From positions 47,251 through 111,250 of the forward strand of contig JAEUJN010000082.1 of assembly GCA_016794595.1 (NCBI GenBank): 64,000 nucleotides of DNA, read 5' to 3'. Both the position numbers and the translations under genes were made by a program. Below are positions 17,123 to 25,976 of this stretch, one piece after another. Source of the stretch: Kineosporiaceae bacterium. GTDB lineage: Bacteria > Actinomycetota > Actinomycetes > Actinomycetales > Kineosporiaceae. The notes beneath the pieces are model-generated. The model did no database searches, had not been told where the DNA came from, and saw only the letters and a list, made by a program, of their open reading frames with translations. Within the stretch, counting starts at the first letter, position 1. Every line of letters starts with the position of its first letter.

Positions 17123-18361
17123 ATGCCCGCAGCCGACCCGGCCGTCACCGCTGAGACCGCTGCCCCGGACAACGCCCGGTACCTGGTTCGTGGCGGGGTG
17201 GTCCACCGGCGCAGGCCACTGCGAGTTCTCCCCCTACTGGCCGTGGTGGTCCTGGGCCTGGGGGGCGCTGCCGCCGGCCAGTTCCTGATCGTGCGGCCCT
17301 CCGTCGAGGCGGACCTCACCCGATCCACCCGCGCCGCTCTCTCCGCGGCGGGCCACCCGGAGGTGGGGGTCGAGGTGAGCGGCCGCGACGTCACGCTGAG
17401 CGCCGTGCCCGCGTCCGGGGCCGACCTGGCCGAGATCACCTCCGTGGTGCTGGCCGTGCCCGGCGTCCACTCGGTGCACGCCGCCCCCGAGCCCGGGGCA
17501 GGGACCATCGCCGAGGCCACCGGGGGCCCGAGCCCGACAGCCCCGGCCACCCTCCCCCCGCCGAGCCCGACGGCTCCCCCGCCCTCGCCGAGCCCCACGG
17601 TCCTCACCCCGGACGACCCGGCCGATTACGCAGCCCTCGGCGCGGTGCTGGAGGAGAACTCGCTGGCCCTGGTCGGCGCCGTCCCGTCGCCCGAGGTCCG
17701 GGACAGTCTGCTCCAGGCGCTCTCGGGAACCTTCGCCGAACCGTCGATCGAGGATCGCACGACGATCGTCGAGGATGCCGGCACGGTCGGCATCCAGGCG
17801 TTCACCGACGTCCTGCGTGCCCTCGGCCCGGCCAGCCGGACCGCTGCCGTCTCGCTCCAGACCGGGCAGCTCCGCCTGGCTGCCGTCGTGCCGGACCAGG
17901 AGGTGCGCAGCGCCGTCCTGGCCGCTGCCACGGCGGCCGGAGGCGAGGCCGCCGAGCTGGACCGGTCCGTCACCGTGGCCGCGGCAGGTGCGCCGGTCAC
18001 CGACGCCCAGGTGTCCGCACAGCTCGAGGCGCTGCCGACGATCACCTTCCCGACCCGGTCCTCGGAGCTGACGCCGCAGAGTCAGGCAGTGGTCGCCCTG
18101 GCGGTGGAGTTGCTGCGGGCCCACCCCCGCATCGAGTTGACGGTCGAGGGGCACACGGACGCCAAGGGCAAGCCGGCGGCCAACCGCACGCTCAGCCGCA
18201 CCAGGGCCCAGGCAGTACGCGGGGCGATGGTGGACGCCGGGGTGGAGCCGGATCGGTTGACCGCCACCGGGTTCGGTTCGAGTCGCCCGCTCAGTGACCA
18301 GACCGGGCCCCTGGCCGACGCCCTGAACCGCCGCGTGGTCTTCGTGGCCTCGACACCGTGA
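17123..18361 (+). CDS. OmpA-domain protein (copy 2)
   Basis: A 412-residue paralogue of the gene at 14074: short basic cytoplasmic N-terminus (HRRRPLRVL), one TM helix (about residues 36-56), BON-like segments (VEADLTRSTRAALSAAGHPEVGVEVSG), a Pro/Ser/Thr linker, and the C-terminal OmpA domain with ITFPTRSSELTPQSQ and EGHTDAKGKPAANRTLSRTRA. It should sit in the membrane and hold peptidoglycan. The Asp and Arg that contact diaminopimelate in OmpA domains are present in the loop TDAKGKPAANRTLSRTR. Same operon as the second HhH gene. Confidence 0.82.
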   Translation: MPAADPAVTAETAAPDNARYLVRGGVVHRRRPLRVLPLLAVVVLGLGGAAAGQFLIVRPSVEADLTRSTRAALSAAGHPEVGVEVSGRDVTLSAVPASGADLAEITSVVLAVPGVHSVHAAPEPGAGTIAEATGGPSPTAPATLPPPSPTAPPPSPSPTVLTPDDPADYAALGAVLEENSLALVGAVPSPEVRDSLLQALSGTFAEPSIEDRTTIVEDAGTVGIQAFTDVLRALGPASRTAAVSLQTGQLRLAAVVPDQEVRSAVLAAATAAGGEAAELDRSVTVAAAGAPVTDAQVSAQLEALPTITFPTRSSELTPQSQAVVALAVELLRAHPRIELTVEGHTDAKGKPAANRTLSRTRAQAVRGAMVDAGVEPDRLTATGFGSSRPLSDQTGPLADALNRRVVFVASTP

Positions 18362-18410
18362 TCCGGCGCTCGGGCGCCCGGCGCCCCTCGTGATCGGCGT
18401 GCCGTCCGGG

Positions 18411-18416
18411 TAGCCT
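18411..18416 (+). promoter_or_regulatory. Leaderless-type -10 element for the DUF2530 gene
   Basis: TAGCCT lies 7 nt before the ATG at 18424. Confidence 0.4.
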
Positions 18417-18423
18417 GCCGGCC

Positions 18424-18660
18424 ATGGCCCGCTGGTACGTCCGCTCCGCCGACCGCCGACCGGACCCCGAGCCGCTGCCGACGTCCGAACGCACCATGGT
18501 CTGGGCGGTCACCGCGATCTGGGCGGCGCTGCTGATCGCGGCGCTGGTGATGCGCGCGGAGCTGGCCGACCAGGGTCGCGGCTGGTGGATCTGGACCCCG
18601 GTCACCGCGGTCGCCCTGGGGCTCTACGGCATTCGCTGGCTGGCCGGCAAGGGCCGCTGA
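18424..18660 (+). CDS. DUF2530 family membrane protein
   Basis: A 78-residue protein with two TM helices (about residues 26-43 and 53-71) and a short charged N-terminus (MARWYVRSADRRPDPEPLPTSER). The layout and the central WWIWTPV motif match DUF2530, a small actinobacterial membrane family of unknown function. Its last 37 bp overlap the 3' end of the convergent sacsin-like gene. The DUF2530, sacsin-like, DUF3027 and MFS genes form a neighbourhood that I recall as commonly conserved in actinobacteria. Confidence 0.8.
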   Translation: MARWYVRSADRRPDPEPLPTSERTMVWAVTAIWAALLIAALVMRAELADQGRGWWIWTPVTAVALGLYGIRWLAGKGR

Positions 18661-21600
18661 TCCCTCGGCCCTTCACCGCCCGCCGGCTCCCCCATCCCGG
18701 TCCGGGCGGCCAGGATCTGGTCGATGACCGCCTCGACCGGGGTGATCGTGCCGTCCAGGACGGCGGCCACCACGGCGCGCAGCGACCAGGCCCGCCCAGC
18801 CCACGCCAGGCCCCGGGCGAGCCCGTCCAGGGTCGACGCATGGACCTGCGCCTCTGCCGGTGACCCGCCGCCGGAGCCCGGCTCCTCCACCCACCAGTCG
18901 ACCTCGACACCATCGACCAGCAACTGATCGTGCTCCCACCAGATCCGGGGCAGCGACGGCAGCACGGCCAGGACGGCGGCCGGCACCGGTGTGCGGGTGG
19001 CACCCTCGGGTCGCACGCGGCCCTCGGCGAGGTCCTCGGCGAGCGGGAGGTCGAGCAGATCGGCCAGGGCGGGACCCGATCCAGGGGGTGCCACGACGGC
19101 AGCCCCGAGCTCGGGACGCTGCAGCCAGGCCGGATGGTCGACGACCACCAGCCGGTCCCGCTCGACGCGGTGGATCGCCCCATCCCGCAGCGCCGGTAGC
19201 CGAGCCGGCACCCCTTCCGCCAGCCCGGCGGCCAGCCCTCCCGCCGGCCCGGTCGACGACCCGGCCCCGTCCAGCGCGAGCCGGGCCAGGTGCGACCAGA
19301 CCCGTACCGCAGCACCGGCGTCCCAGTCGACACCGTCGCGGCCGAGAGCGACCAGCAGCCGGGGCAGCTCGGCCGGGCCGAGATCCTCCAGCTGCAGCAC
19401 CCCGCCGAGGGACCGGCGCAGGTCAGGGCCGAGATCGTGCACGGGCAACGGGGCCGGGCCGAACAGGGCCTGTTCGAGGGCCTGCGCCCGGGGATCGGCC
19501 CAGAGCTCACCGCCGAACACCTCCCTGCGCAGCCACCAGGCCGTCCAGGAGGGCAGGTCCACGCGACGGGCGGCGCCCAGGTCCCCGCGAACCGTGACCT
19601 GCACCGGCGACACGCTCGCCCGGCGCAGCACCGGGTCTGCCGCCAACAGGTCCAGCACGCCGGGCCAGGCGCCCTCCCGCACGACGTCCAGATCGCGGAC
19701 GGCGGTCACCTCACCGGCGACGATCTCCCAGGCATCCGGACCGGCGGCGTCCCGCACGTCGTCGAGCCAGGCGGCCAGCTCGGGTAGCTCCTCCAGCCCC
19801 GGGTCATCCGGCGCGGTCAGGTCGACCTCGGTCAGCCGCAGGACGGCCAGCCCGTTCAGCACCCCGACCGCTCCCAGCACCCGGGCTCCCCAGCGTTCCA
19901 GCAGCGCCGGCTCCACCGGGGCCACGGCCTCCGGGTCGAGCAGCTCGGCCGCCGGAGAGCCGGGCAGCACCAGCTCGCGCGCCGGCGCCACCTCTCCTGC
20001 GACATCCAGCAGGGCGAGGTCCCCCAGCAGGTCGCGATGAGCGTCGTCCGCGGCACCGTCGGCCAGGGCGGCCTCGACCAGGGTGAGCACGGCCTCGGTG
20101 AGCCCGAGATCGCCGTCCTCGGCGGCGTCCAGACTCGCCCCGACCGCGGCCGGCAACTCCGGCAGGTCGAGCAGCCCGGCGTGGGTGATCCTTCGCGCAC
20201 CGAGCCGCTCGAGCACCGGGTGGGTGGCGTCCGGGTGCACCGCCCGGACTCCGAGCGCGGCCAGGGCGCGACTCACCGCACCATGATCCGCGCGGTGGTC
20301 CGGAGGGTGATCCGCACCCAGATCCGCCCCGTGATCCGCGCTGCCCCCGACCACCACGCAGCCCCGGACGCCGCGCACCACCCGCCCGTCGACCAGGGGA
20401 ACCGGCAGGGCGGCCAGGCTCTCCCGCAGCATCGGGTCGGCGGACGCCGAGGCCAGGGCCGCGTACAGCGCGCGCCACTGCCTGGGGGTACGCCCCAGGG
20501 GCAGCTGGTCGATCACGTCCGCCAGGGCCAGCCGAGCGACGCCGAGCGCCTCCAACGCGGCCGAGGCTGCCCGAGGGGCGAGCACCAGACCGGCGACGGA
20601 GGGCGCCAGCGCGGCAACCAGGTCGACGTCGGCGCCCGCGGGGTGGGTCAGGGCGACGGCATCACGCGGGCGGATCGGCGGCCCGGGTTCGGCCGGAACC
20701 ACCACCGCGGCCCGGCGCAGGGCCTCGAGCGCGGCGGCGTGCAGTGCGGCGTCCAGGCCACCTCGGGCAAGGCCGGTCGGGACCAGCTCGGCCAGCGTCC
20801 AGCCTGCTCGGGGCGACGTCGCCGCCAAGAGCTCGGCGGCCAGGTCGGCGTAGGCCTGCCCGGCTCGGGCGACCAGGTGATCGGTGAGCGGGCCAGACGC
20901 CACATGCCGGCGAGCGGGGTCGAGCGGGAAGCTCGCGATCAGCGTGGCCGGCAGGGTCAGGGGTTCATCCGTCGGGGTCGGCGCGTGGATCACCCGCTCC
21001 GTGCCGGAGTGCCTGCCGACCTCCCGGGGCAAGGCCCAGGTGAGCGACCAGGTGCTGCGCGACCGCTCCTCGACCGGGCGGTCGGCGAGCATCGCGGGGT
21101 CCACAACTCCGGTGCGGCGCAGGGCGATCCAGCGCTCTGCCACGTCCGAGATCACCCGCGTGGTGCCGTCCACCTCGATGGCGATCTCGCTCAGCCGGGG
21201 CAGCGCCAGCAGCAGGGTGTCGTCCAGATCTGCCAGCAGACGCCGCACGAGATCGTCGGCCGCCCCGTCCCGGACGGGCAACAGGACCGCCGTGTCGTAG
21301 CCGAGCGGGGGTTCACCCTGGGCAGGGAACGGCAGCCGCAGCACCGGCACGTGACCGTCGCGGCGGGCGAGCTCCCCGGCCAGGTCGGGGGCGCCGGCCG
21401 CGGCCCGCTGAACGAGATCGTGGGTGTCCTGCAGAGAGAACCGGACGCCGCCGTGGCGGCTGAGCACGGCCGGCTCGTCGCTGACGGCGAGAACGGCCGA
21501 GAACCCCACCCCGAAGCGGCCCACGGACTCCTCGCCGACGGCGCGCTTCGCCGACGCGCGCAGGGTGCACAACGCCTGGATCCCCTCGGCGTCCAGTGCG

Positions 21601-21881
21601 GCCCCGGTGTTGGCCGCGACCAGCACGGCGCCGCCGTCCAGTTCCCGCAGGGCCAGCAGCAACCGGCCGGCCCCGCCCACCCGGGCGGCGGCGTCCGCGG
21701 CGTTCTGGGCGAGTTCGACCAGCACTCGGTCGCGGTAACCGCCCAGGGCCTGGTCCTGCTCGGCGTTGGCGTCCTCACGCAAGCGCACCGGCGAGTTGGT
21801 CCACTCGGCCAGCACTCGCTCGCGGATCGCGTCGGCGACGGCCGCGAGCTGGGTGTCCGGGGGCGGCCCCGACCCCTTCAC
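18624..21881 (-). CDS. Sacsin N-terminal ATP-binding-like (GHKL/Hsp90-type) protein
   Basis: A 1085-residue cytosolic protein whose N-terminus is a Bergerat-fold ATPase of the Hsp90/sacsin type. Seen: ELAQNAADAA (N-box, Asn60), VAANTGAALDAEGI (residues 88-101, the position of the usual DxGxG), and SVGRFGVGFSAVL (119-131, the lid G-box). The first Asp of the DxGxG motif is Asn here. The remaining 900 residues are Ala/Leu/Asp-rich without a family I recognise. Sacsin-like N-domains act in protein quality control in eukaryotes; the bacterial role is unknown. Sixteen bp downstream of the DUF3027 gene on the same strand, so probably co-transcribed. Confidence 0.8.
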   Translation of the reverse strand: MKGSGPPPDTQLAAVADAIRERVLAEWTNSPVRLREDANAEQDQALGGYRDRVLVELAQNAADAAARVGGAGRLLLALRELDGGAVLVAANTGAALDAEGIQALCTLRASAKRAVGEESVGRFGVGFSAVLAVSDEPAVLSRHGGVRFSLQDTHDLVQRAAAGAPDLAGELARRDGHVPVLRLPFPAQGEPPLGYDTAVLLPVRDGAADDLVRRLLADLDDTLLLALPRLSEIAIEVDGTTRVISDVAERWIALRRTGVVDPAMLADRPVEERSRSTWSLTWALPREVGRHSGTERVIHAPTPTDEPLTLPATLIASFPLDPARRHVASGPLTDHLVARAGQAYADLAAELLAATSPRAGWTLAELVPTGLARGGLDAALHAAALEALRRAAVVVPAEPGPPIRPRDAVALTHPAGADVDLVAALAPSVAGLVLAPRAASAALEALGVARLALADVIDQLPLGRTPRQWRALYAALASASADPMLRESLAALPVPLVDGRVVRGVRGCVVVGGSADHGADLGADHPPDHRADHGAVSRALAALGVRAVHPDATHPVLERLGARRITHAGLLDLPELPAAVGASLDAAEDGDLGLTEAVLTLVEAALADGAADDAHRDLLGDLALLDVAGEVAPARELVLPGSPAAELLDPEAVAPVEPALLERWGARVLGAVGVLNGLAVLRLTEVDLTAPDDPGLEELPELAAWLDDVRDAAGPDAWEIVAGEVTAVRDLDVVREGAWPGVLDLLAADPVLRRASVSPVQVTVRGDLGAARRVDLPSWTAWWLRREVFGGELWADPRAQALEQALFGPAPLPVHDLGPDLRRSLGGVLQLEDLGPAELPRLLVALGRDGVDWDAGAAVRVWSHLARLALDGAGSSTGPAGGLAAGLAEGVPARLPALRDGAIHRVERDRLVVVDHPAWLQRPELGAAVVAPPGSGPALADLLDLPLAEDLAEGRVRPEGATRTPVPAAVLAVLPSLPRIWWEHDQLLVDGVEVDWWVEEPGSGGGSPAEAQVHASTLDGLARGLAWAGRAWSLRAVVAAVLDGTITPVEAVIDQILAARTGMGEPAGGEGPRDQRPLPASQRMP

Positions 21882-21897
21882 CGGAGTTGACCGCCGA

Positions 21898-23061
21898 TCA
21901 GGCCGGTGACTCCGGCGCGGCCACGGGCTCGTCCGGTGCGGCGAGCGCGACCGGTTCGGCCGACCTCGCCACCTCGATCGAATGGCCAGGTTCGACCGGC
22001 TCCGTCAGCTCGGTCAGCTCGGTCGACTCGACCAGCTCCGTCGACTCGGTCGGCTCCGTCGACTCGGCCTCGCGCGGGGGCAGCACCACGGCTTCGTACC
22101 CGGTCTCGTCCAGGATCGGCGGGGGTGGGGGTTCGGCCTCGACGTGCTCGACGTCCGTCTCGCTGTGGGCCCCGCAGCCGTGGTCCACGCTCACCACTCG
22201 GGCATCCGAGGGCGACCACTCGTTGCCGCAGACGCCGAACACCTGGCGCATCCGCCCGGCCAGCGGCAGGAAGTACCCGCAGGTGGAGCAGGCCGCCGCC
22301 GCGTGAACCGCCTCGTCGCTGGTCGGGCCCCGGTCGGAGGCGTACCAGCGCTGGGCCAGCTCGGCCATGCCGAGCGGCGAGAGCACCCGCGCCCGACCGA
22401 GCCCCAGCTCCCAGAGCGCGACCTGGTCGGCCTCCTCGTCGTCCGTGACCGTGTACCCGGGCTCGAGTCGCGGGTCGTCGACGCGGTAGGGCAGCTGGTC
22501 GGTGGCGCCCAGGTCGCCCGGGGCGATCCGATCCGCCCAGGGGAGCCAGACCGGGGCCAGCACGGACGTCGAACCGGGCAGCAGCACGACCTCGCTGACC
22601 GTGGCGGTCCGCGACCGGGGCGCACGGGCCACGGTCACCGCCCAGTGCCAGCCTCGATAGCCGCGCGACAGGCAGGCAAAGTGATGGGTCGCCACCCGCT
22701 CGCCCTCGGCGTGGACGCCGGTGTGCTCGCCGACCTGGTCGGCTCCGGCCACGTCGACGGCGGCCTGCCGGGCGAGGGACACCGCCGCGGCGCAGATCGA
22801 GTCCACCGACCGGGAGGCCCCTGGCTCGGTCCGGGACGCCGGTGCCTCGTCGCCGGCCGTCGCCGCGGGCGCGGTGCTCGCCGACGACGTGGTGGGGACC
22901 TCGGTGGCCGCGTCGATCGCGGGCGGCACCGGGCCGGCCTCCAGCGCGGGCAGCTGGGGCCCGGCGTCCAGGGCCGGTGGCAGCACAGAGGCGGTCAACG
23001 CGGGCAGGACGGGCGGGATCTCGCCGTCGAGACTGGTGGGCACCTGCCGATTGTCCACCAT
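21898..23061 (-). CDS. DUF3027 family protein
   Basis: A 387-residue actinobacterial protein of unknown function. The conserved core (about residues 85-310) includes HFACLSRGYRGWHWAVTVAR, WLPWADRIAPGDLGATDQLP and a Cys-rich region CSTCGYFLPLAGRMRQVFGVCG followed by VDHGCGAHSETDVE, which looks like a zinc-binding site (four Cys/His-type ligands). The N-terminal 80 residues and the C-terminal 70 are low complexity, the latter a run of Glu-Ser-Thr repeats (ESTEPTESTELVESTEL). It is followed by the sacsin-like ATPase 16 bp downstream. Confidence 0.8.
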   Translation of the reverse strand: MVDNRQVPTSLDGEIPPVLPALTASVLPPALDAGPQLPALEAGPVPPAIDAATEVPTTSSASTAPAATAGDEAPASRTEPGASRSVDSICAAAVSLARQAAVDVAGADQVGEHTGVHAEGERVATHHFACLSRGYRGWHWAVTVARAPRSRTATVSEVVLLPGSTSVLAPVWLPWADRIAPGDLGATDQLPYRVDDPRLEPGYTVTDDEEADQVALWELGLGRARVLSPLGMAELAQRWYASDRGPTSDEAVHAAAACSTCGYFLPLAGRMRQVFGVCGNEWSPSDARVVSVDHGCGAHSETDVEHVEAEPPPPPILDETGYEAVVLPPREAESTEPTESTELVESTELTELTEPVEPGHSIEVARSAEPVALAAPDEPVAAPESPA

Positions 23062-23162
23062 GGCCCACCCCGGGCGGACACCGCCCGTCCGGGTGGCCCG
23101 AGGCCGCTCCGGGCGACCCGCCGCAGCAGACGCATCCGGCCGGCAGCGGGCAGGATGGCGGC

Positions 23163-24656
23163 ATGGACACCGCGACCGGCGGACGCCCGGCGGACCCCTC
23201 GGGACGCCCGTCGGCGCGTCACCACGCGGGCCGCACGGTGGCCCGGTCGCTGCGGGAGTCCACCCGGCGCAGTGGTGCCCTGCTGGCGCGGGTCGGCCGG
23301 GCCACCGCCCGCGCCGTCCGCCGTGGGACCCATGCAGGGGGCGCGGGCGAATCAGGGCTGGCCAGGATGATCGAGCTGCACATGGTCAGTTCGGCCGCCG
23401 ATGCCATGGTGGTCACCGCCCTGGCCAGCACGATCTTCTTCGCCGTCCCGACCGAGCAGGCCCGAAGCCAGGTGATCACCTCGCTTCTGGTCACCATGGT
23501 GCCGTTCTCGTTGCTCGCCCCCCTGATCGGCCCACTGCTGGACCGGGTCCGGCACGGACGGCGGATCGCACTCGGGGTGACCATGGGCGCGAGGGCCTGG
23601 CTGGCCTGGGTGATGGCCAGCGCACTGGCCGACGGCACGCCCGCGTTCTCGCTGTACCCCGCGGCCTTCGGCTTCCTGGTCGGGCAGAAGTCCTACCTCG
23701 TGATCAAGGCCGCCGCCCTGCCGCGGGTGGTGCCGGACGGCGCGGAACTGCTCGGCGCGAACGCCCGGGTCTCGGCCGCGGGCACCATCGCGATGATCAT
23801 CGGGGCCCCACTCGGGGTCGGGGTGACCGCCTGGGCGGGTCCGCACTGGACCCTGCGGCTGACCTTCGTGCTGTTCCTGATCGGGGTTGCCCTCACCCTG
23901 ATGCTGACCACCCGGGTCGACGCAGACCCGCCGGCCACCCTCGATGCCGCCCAGGCAGACCAGGCCAACCAGGCCGGCACAGCCGGCGACCAGGCCGGCG
24001 GCACGCCGGACGGCAGAGACGGCACGGACGGCAGGGACGGCGACCCCATCAGCGCGACCCGCCGCCGTGGCCGCGGGCTGGCTCTGGGGGCGCGGTCGGT
24101 GAACGGCCTGCGGGGCAACGCCGTCCTGCGGGGGTTCACCGGATTCCTCACCTTGTTCCTGGCGTTCCGGCTGCGCACCGATCCCCTGCCAGGGCTCAGC
24201 GCGACCACCGCGGTCGGGCTGGTGATCGCCTGCGCGGCGGTCGGCGGCGGCATCGGGACCGCGATGGGGGCCCTGGTGCGCCGCAGTCGGCCCGAGGTGG
24301 TGGTGGCGGCGCTGCTGGTCGTGCTGACCCTGACCTCGACCTGGGCCTCGCTCGGGTACGGCCTGGTCGCGGTGCTCGCGGTCGCGCTGGCCGCGGGGCT
24401 GGGCCAGTCACTGGGCAAGTTGTGCCTCGACGCGCTGATCCAGGACGAGGTTCCGGACGCCGTCCGGACCTCGGCCTTCGCCCGCAGCGAGACCGCACTC
24501 CAACTGGCCTGGGTGCTGGGTGGGGCATTCGGACTGGCGTTGCCCCTGTCCGGGCCGTGGGGGCTGGGGATCGCCACCCTGATCACCGCGGGGGCCACCG
24601 CAGCCACCCTGGTGGGGGTGATCCGGCTGTTCCGGGCGAGGCCGACGCCTGGGTGA
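23163..24656 (+). CDS. MFS transporter
   Basis: A 497-residue major facilitator superfamily protein with about 12 TM helices, a hydrophilic N-terminus of roughly 70 residues (RARR-rich) and a long cytoplasmic loop between helices 6 and 7 that is Asp/Gly/Gln-rich (residues 258-305). The FAFRLRT and LIGPLLDRVRHGRR segments fit the family's loop 2-3 motif. Substrate unknown. Divergent from DUF3027 with 100 bp between starts; ends at a strong hairpin facing the cold-shock gene. Confidence 0.8.
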   Translation: MDTATGGRPADPSGRPSARHHAGRTVARSLRESTRRSGALLARVGRATARAVRRGTHAGGAGESGLARMIELHMVSSAADAMVVTALASTIFFAVPTEQARSQVITSLLVTMVPFSLLAPLIGPLLDRVRHGRRIALGVTMGARAWLAWVMASALADGTPAFSLYPAAFGFLVGQKSYLVIKAAALPRVVPDGAELLGANARVSAAGTIAMIIGAPLGVGVTAWAGPHWTLRLTFVLFLIGVALTLMLTTRVDADPPATLDAAQADQANQAGTAGDQAGGTPDGRDGTDGRDGDPISATRRRGRGLALGARSVNGLRGNAVLRGFTGFLTLFLAFRLRTDPLPGLSATTAVGLVIACAAVGGGIGTAMGALVRRSRPEVVVAALLVVLTLTSTWASLGYGLVAVLAVALAAGLGQSLGKLCLDALIQDEVPDAVRTSAFARSETALQLAWVLGGAFGLALPLSGPWGLGIATLITAGATAATLVGVIRLFRARPTPG

Positions 24657-24683
24657 GGATGCCGGTGGGGTCACCGGCATCCT
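24656..24683. terminator. Bidirectional terminator hairpin
   Basis: A perfect 12-bp stem, 24656-24667 and 24672-24683 (AGGATGCCGGTG / CACCGGCATCCT), with loop gggt. It starts at the last base of the MFS stop codon and lies between two convergent genes. Confidence 0.75.
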
Positions 24684-24696
24684 GCGACCACGGCGG

Positions 24697-25080
24697 TCAG
24701 ACCTCGATGTCGTCGGCCACCGCGCGCAGCACGCTGGCCACCTTGCGGGCGTGCGCCCGATCGGGGTACCGACCCCGGCGCAAGCCGTTGGACACGTCGT
24801 CCAGCAGCTTGATCAGGTCCTCGACGATCACCGTCATGTCCTCGGTCGGCTTGCGGGTGGCCTTGGCCACGGACGGCAACGGGTCGAGCAACCGCAGGGA
24901 CAGAGCCTGGAGACCGCGCTTGCCCTGGGCCACGCCGAACTCCACCCGGGCACCGGGCTTGAGCGTCTCGGTGCCCGTCGGCAGGGCCGAGGCGTGTACG
25001 AAGACCTCTCCGCCGTCGTCGTTCGCCAGGAAGCCGAAACCCTTCGCAGCGTCGAACCACTTCACCTTGCCAGTGGGCAC
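24697..25080 (-). CDS. Cold-shock domain protein with a C-terminal extension
   Basis: A 127-residue RNA/single-strand DNA-binding protein. The first 66 residues are a cold-shock domain: GKVKWFDAAKGFGFLAND (RNP1 at 13-18) and EVFVHASAL (RNP2, 25-33). A C-terminal 55-residue extension (EDMTVIVEDLIKLLDDVSNGLRRGRYPDRAHARKVASVLRAVADDIEV) is helical and amphipathic, as in the larger actinobacterial CspB-like proteins. Ordinary CspA proteins are 65-70 residues. Probably an RNA chaperone; the tail may mediate dimerisation. Confidence 0.88.
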   Translation of the reverse strand: MPTGKVKWFDAAKGFGFLANDDGGEVFVHASALPTGTETLKPGARVEFGVAQGKRGLQALSLRLLDPLPSVAKATRKPTEDMTVIVEDLIKLLDDVSNGLRRGRYPDRAHARKVASVLRAVADDIEV

Positions 25081-25182
25081 GTCAATCTTCCTCGGTCTGT
25101 GGGACGGACGGTGAGTCCGGCGGGGTCGCGATGGGCGCCCGCACCGTCACGATCGGGGCACGGTGAGGGGCGGGACGAGTCC

Positions 25183-25188
25183 AGCCTA
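25183..25188 (-). promoter_or_regulatory. Possible promoter with long leader for the cold-shock gene
   Basis: TAGGCT on the minus strand lies about 100 bp upstream of the csp start, which would give a leader of about 95 nt. Long structured leaders are typical of cold-shock genes. No -35 element is obvious. Confidence 0.3.
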
Positions 25189-25217
25189 ACGGGCTCCAGC
25201 TGAGGGCGTCGGGTGAC

Positions 25218-25877
25218 TTATGGGCTCCCCGCACGCACCCCGGCCGGACCGGACCCGGCCAACCACCGGGGGAACGGACCGAGATCGGGCAGCACCACGT
25301 CGGCCCCGGCCTCGGCCAGGGCCGACGCCGGGTGCGGGCCGGTGGCCACTGCGACGCTGATCGCCCCGGCGGTCCGGGCCGCCAGCACGTCACCAGGGTG
25401 ATCCCCGACGTAGACATGGGCACCCACCTCGCGCAGGTAGCCACCCTTGGCCTCGGCGAACAGGCCACCGGCGATGTCGTCGACCTCGAGGCCCAGGGCA
25501 TCGACCACCAACCGGACCGCGCGGGGGATCTTGGTCGACACGATCAGCGTGCGGCCACCGGCGGCCCGGACGGCATGCAGCGCCTCGACGGCACCGGGCA
25601 GCACGCGCGTCGCCGGCACACCGAGCCTCGGGTACAGCTCGCGATAGCGCTCGGCCGCGGCATGGGCGTCGATGCCGGGTGCCAGGGCGCTCATGGTCTG
25701 TTCGAGCGGCATGCCGTTGAGCGCCCAGATCTCCTGGCGGGTGGTGGTGCGGCCGAAGTCGGCCAGGGTGGCGACCAGGGTCAGCGCGATGCCCTCGGCG
25801 GAGTCGACCAGGGTCATGTCGAGGTCGAACCCCACCACTGGGGCGGCGTCCCCGCGCCGGCCCACCTCGTTGCCCAC
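25218..25877 (-). CDS. HAD-family phosphatase (phosphoglycolate phosphatase-like)
   Basis: A 219-residue haloacid dehalogenase-superfamily hydrolase. Motif I GFDLDMTLVDS (nucleophile Asp18, acid Asp20), motif II LIVSTKIP (Ser/Thr), and motif IV VYVGDHPGDVLAA (acidic metal ligands) are all present, with a helical cap between (residues 30-95). Dephosphorylates a small phospho-metabolite, not identifiable here. The start is GTG. Confidence 0.85.
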   Translation of the reverse strand: MGNEVGRRGDAAPVVGFDLDMTLVDSAEGIALTLVATLADFGRTTTRQEIWALNGMPLEQTMSALAPGIDAHAAAERYRELYPRLGVPATRVLPGAVEALHAVRAAGGRTLIVSTKIPRAVRLVVDALGLEVDDIAGGLFAEAKGGYLREVGAHVYVGDHPGDVLAARTAGAISVAVATGPHPASALAEAGADVVLPDLGPFPRWLAGSGPAGVRAGSP

Positions 25878-25944
25878 GAGCGCGAACCCTAACCCGCCCC
25901 GGCACGACCGCGCCCCGGCACCCCTGCCGGCGAGTGAGGACGGG

Positions 25945-25976
25945 CACGCCTGTCCTGAGGGGCCTGCTCAGGCGTG
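25945..25976. terminator. Hairpin at the 3' end of the acyl-CoA ligase gene
   Basis: CACGCCTG (25945-25952) pairs with CAGGCGTG (25969-25976); an alternative inner stem CCTGAG/CTCAGG (25954-25959 / 25967-25972) competes with it. It overlaps the stop codon of the minus-strand ligase gene. Confidence 0.5.
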
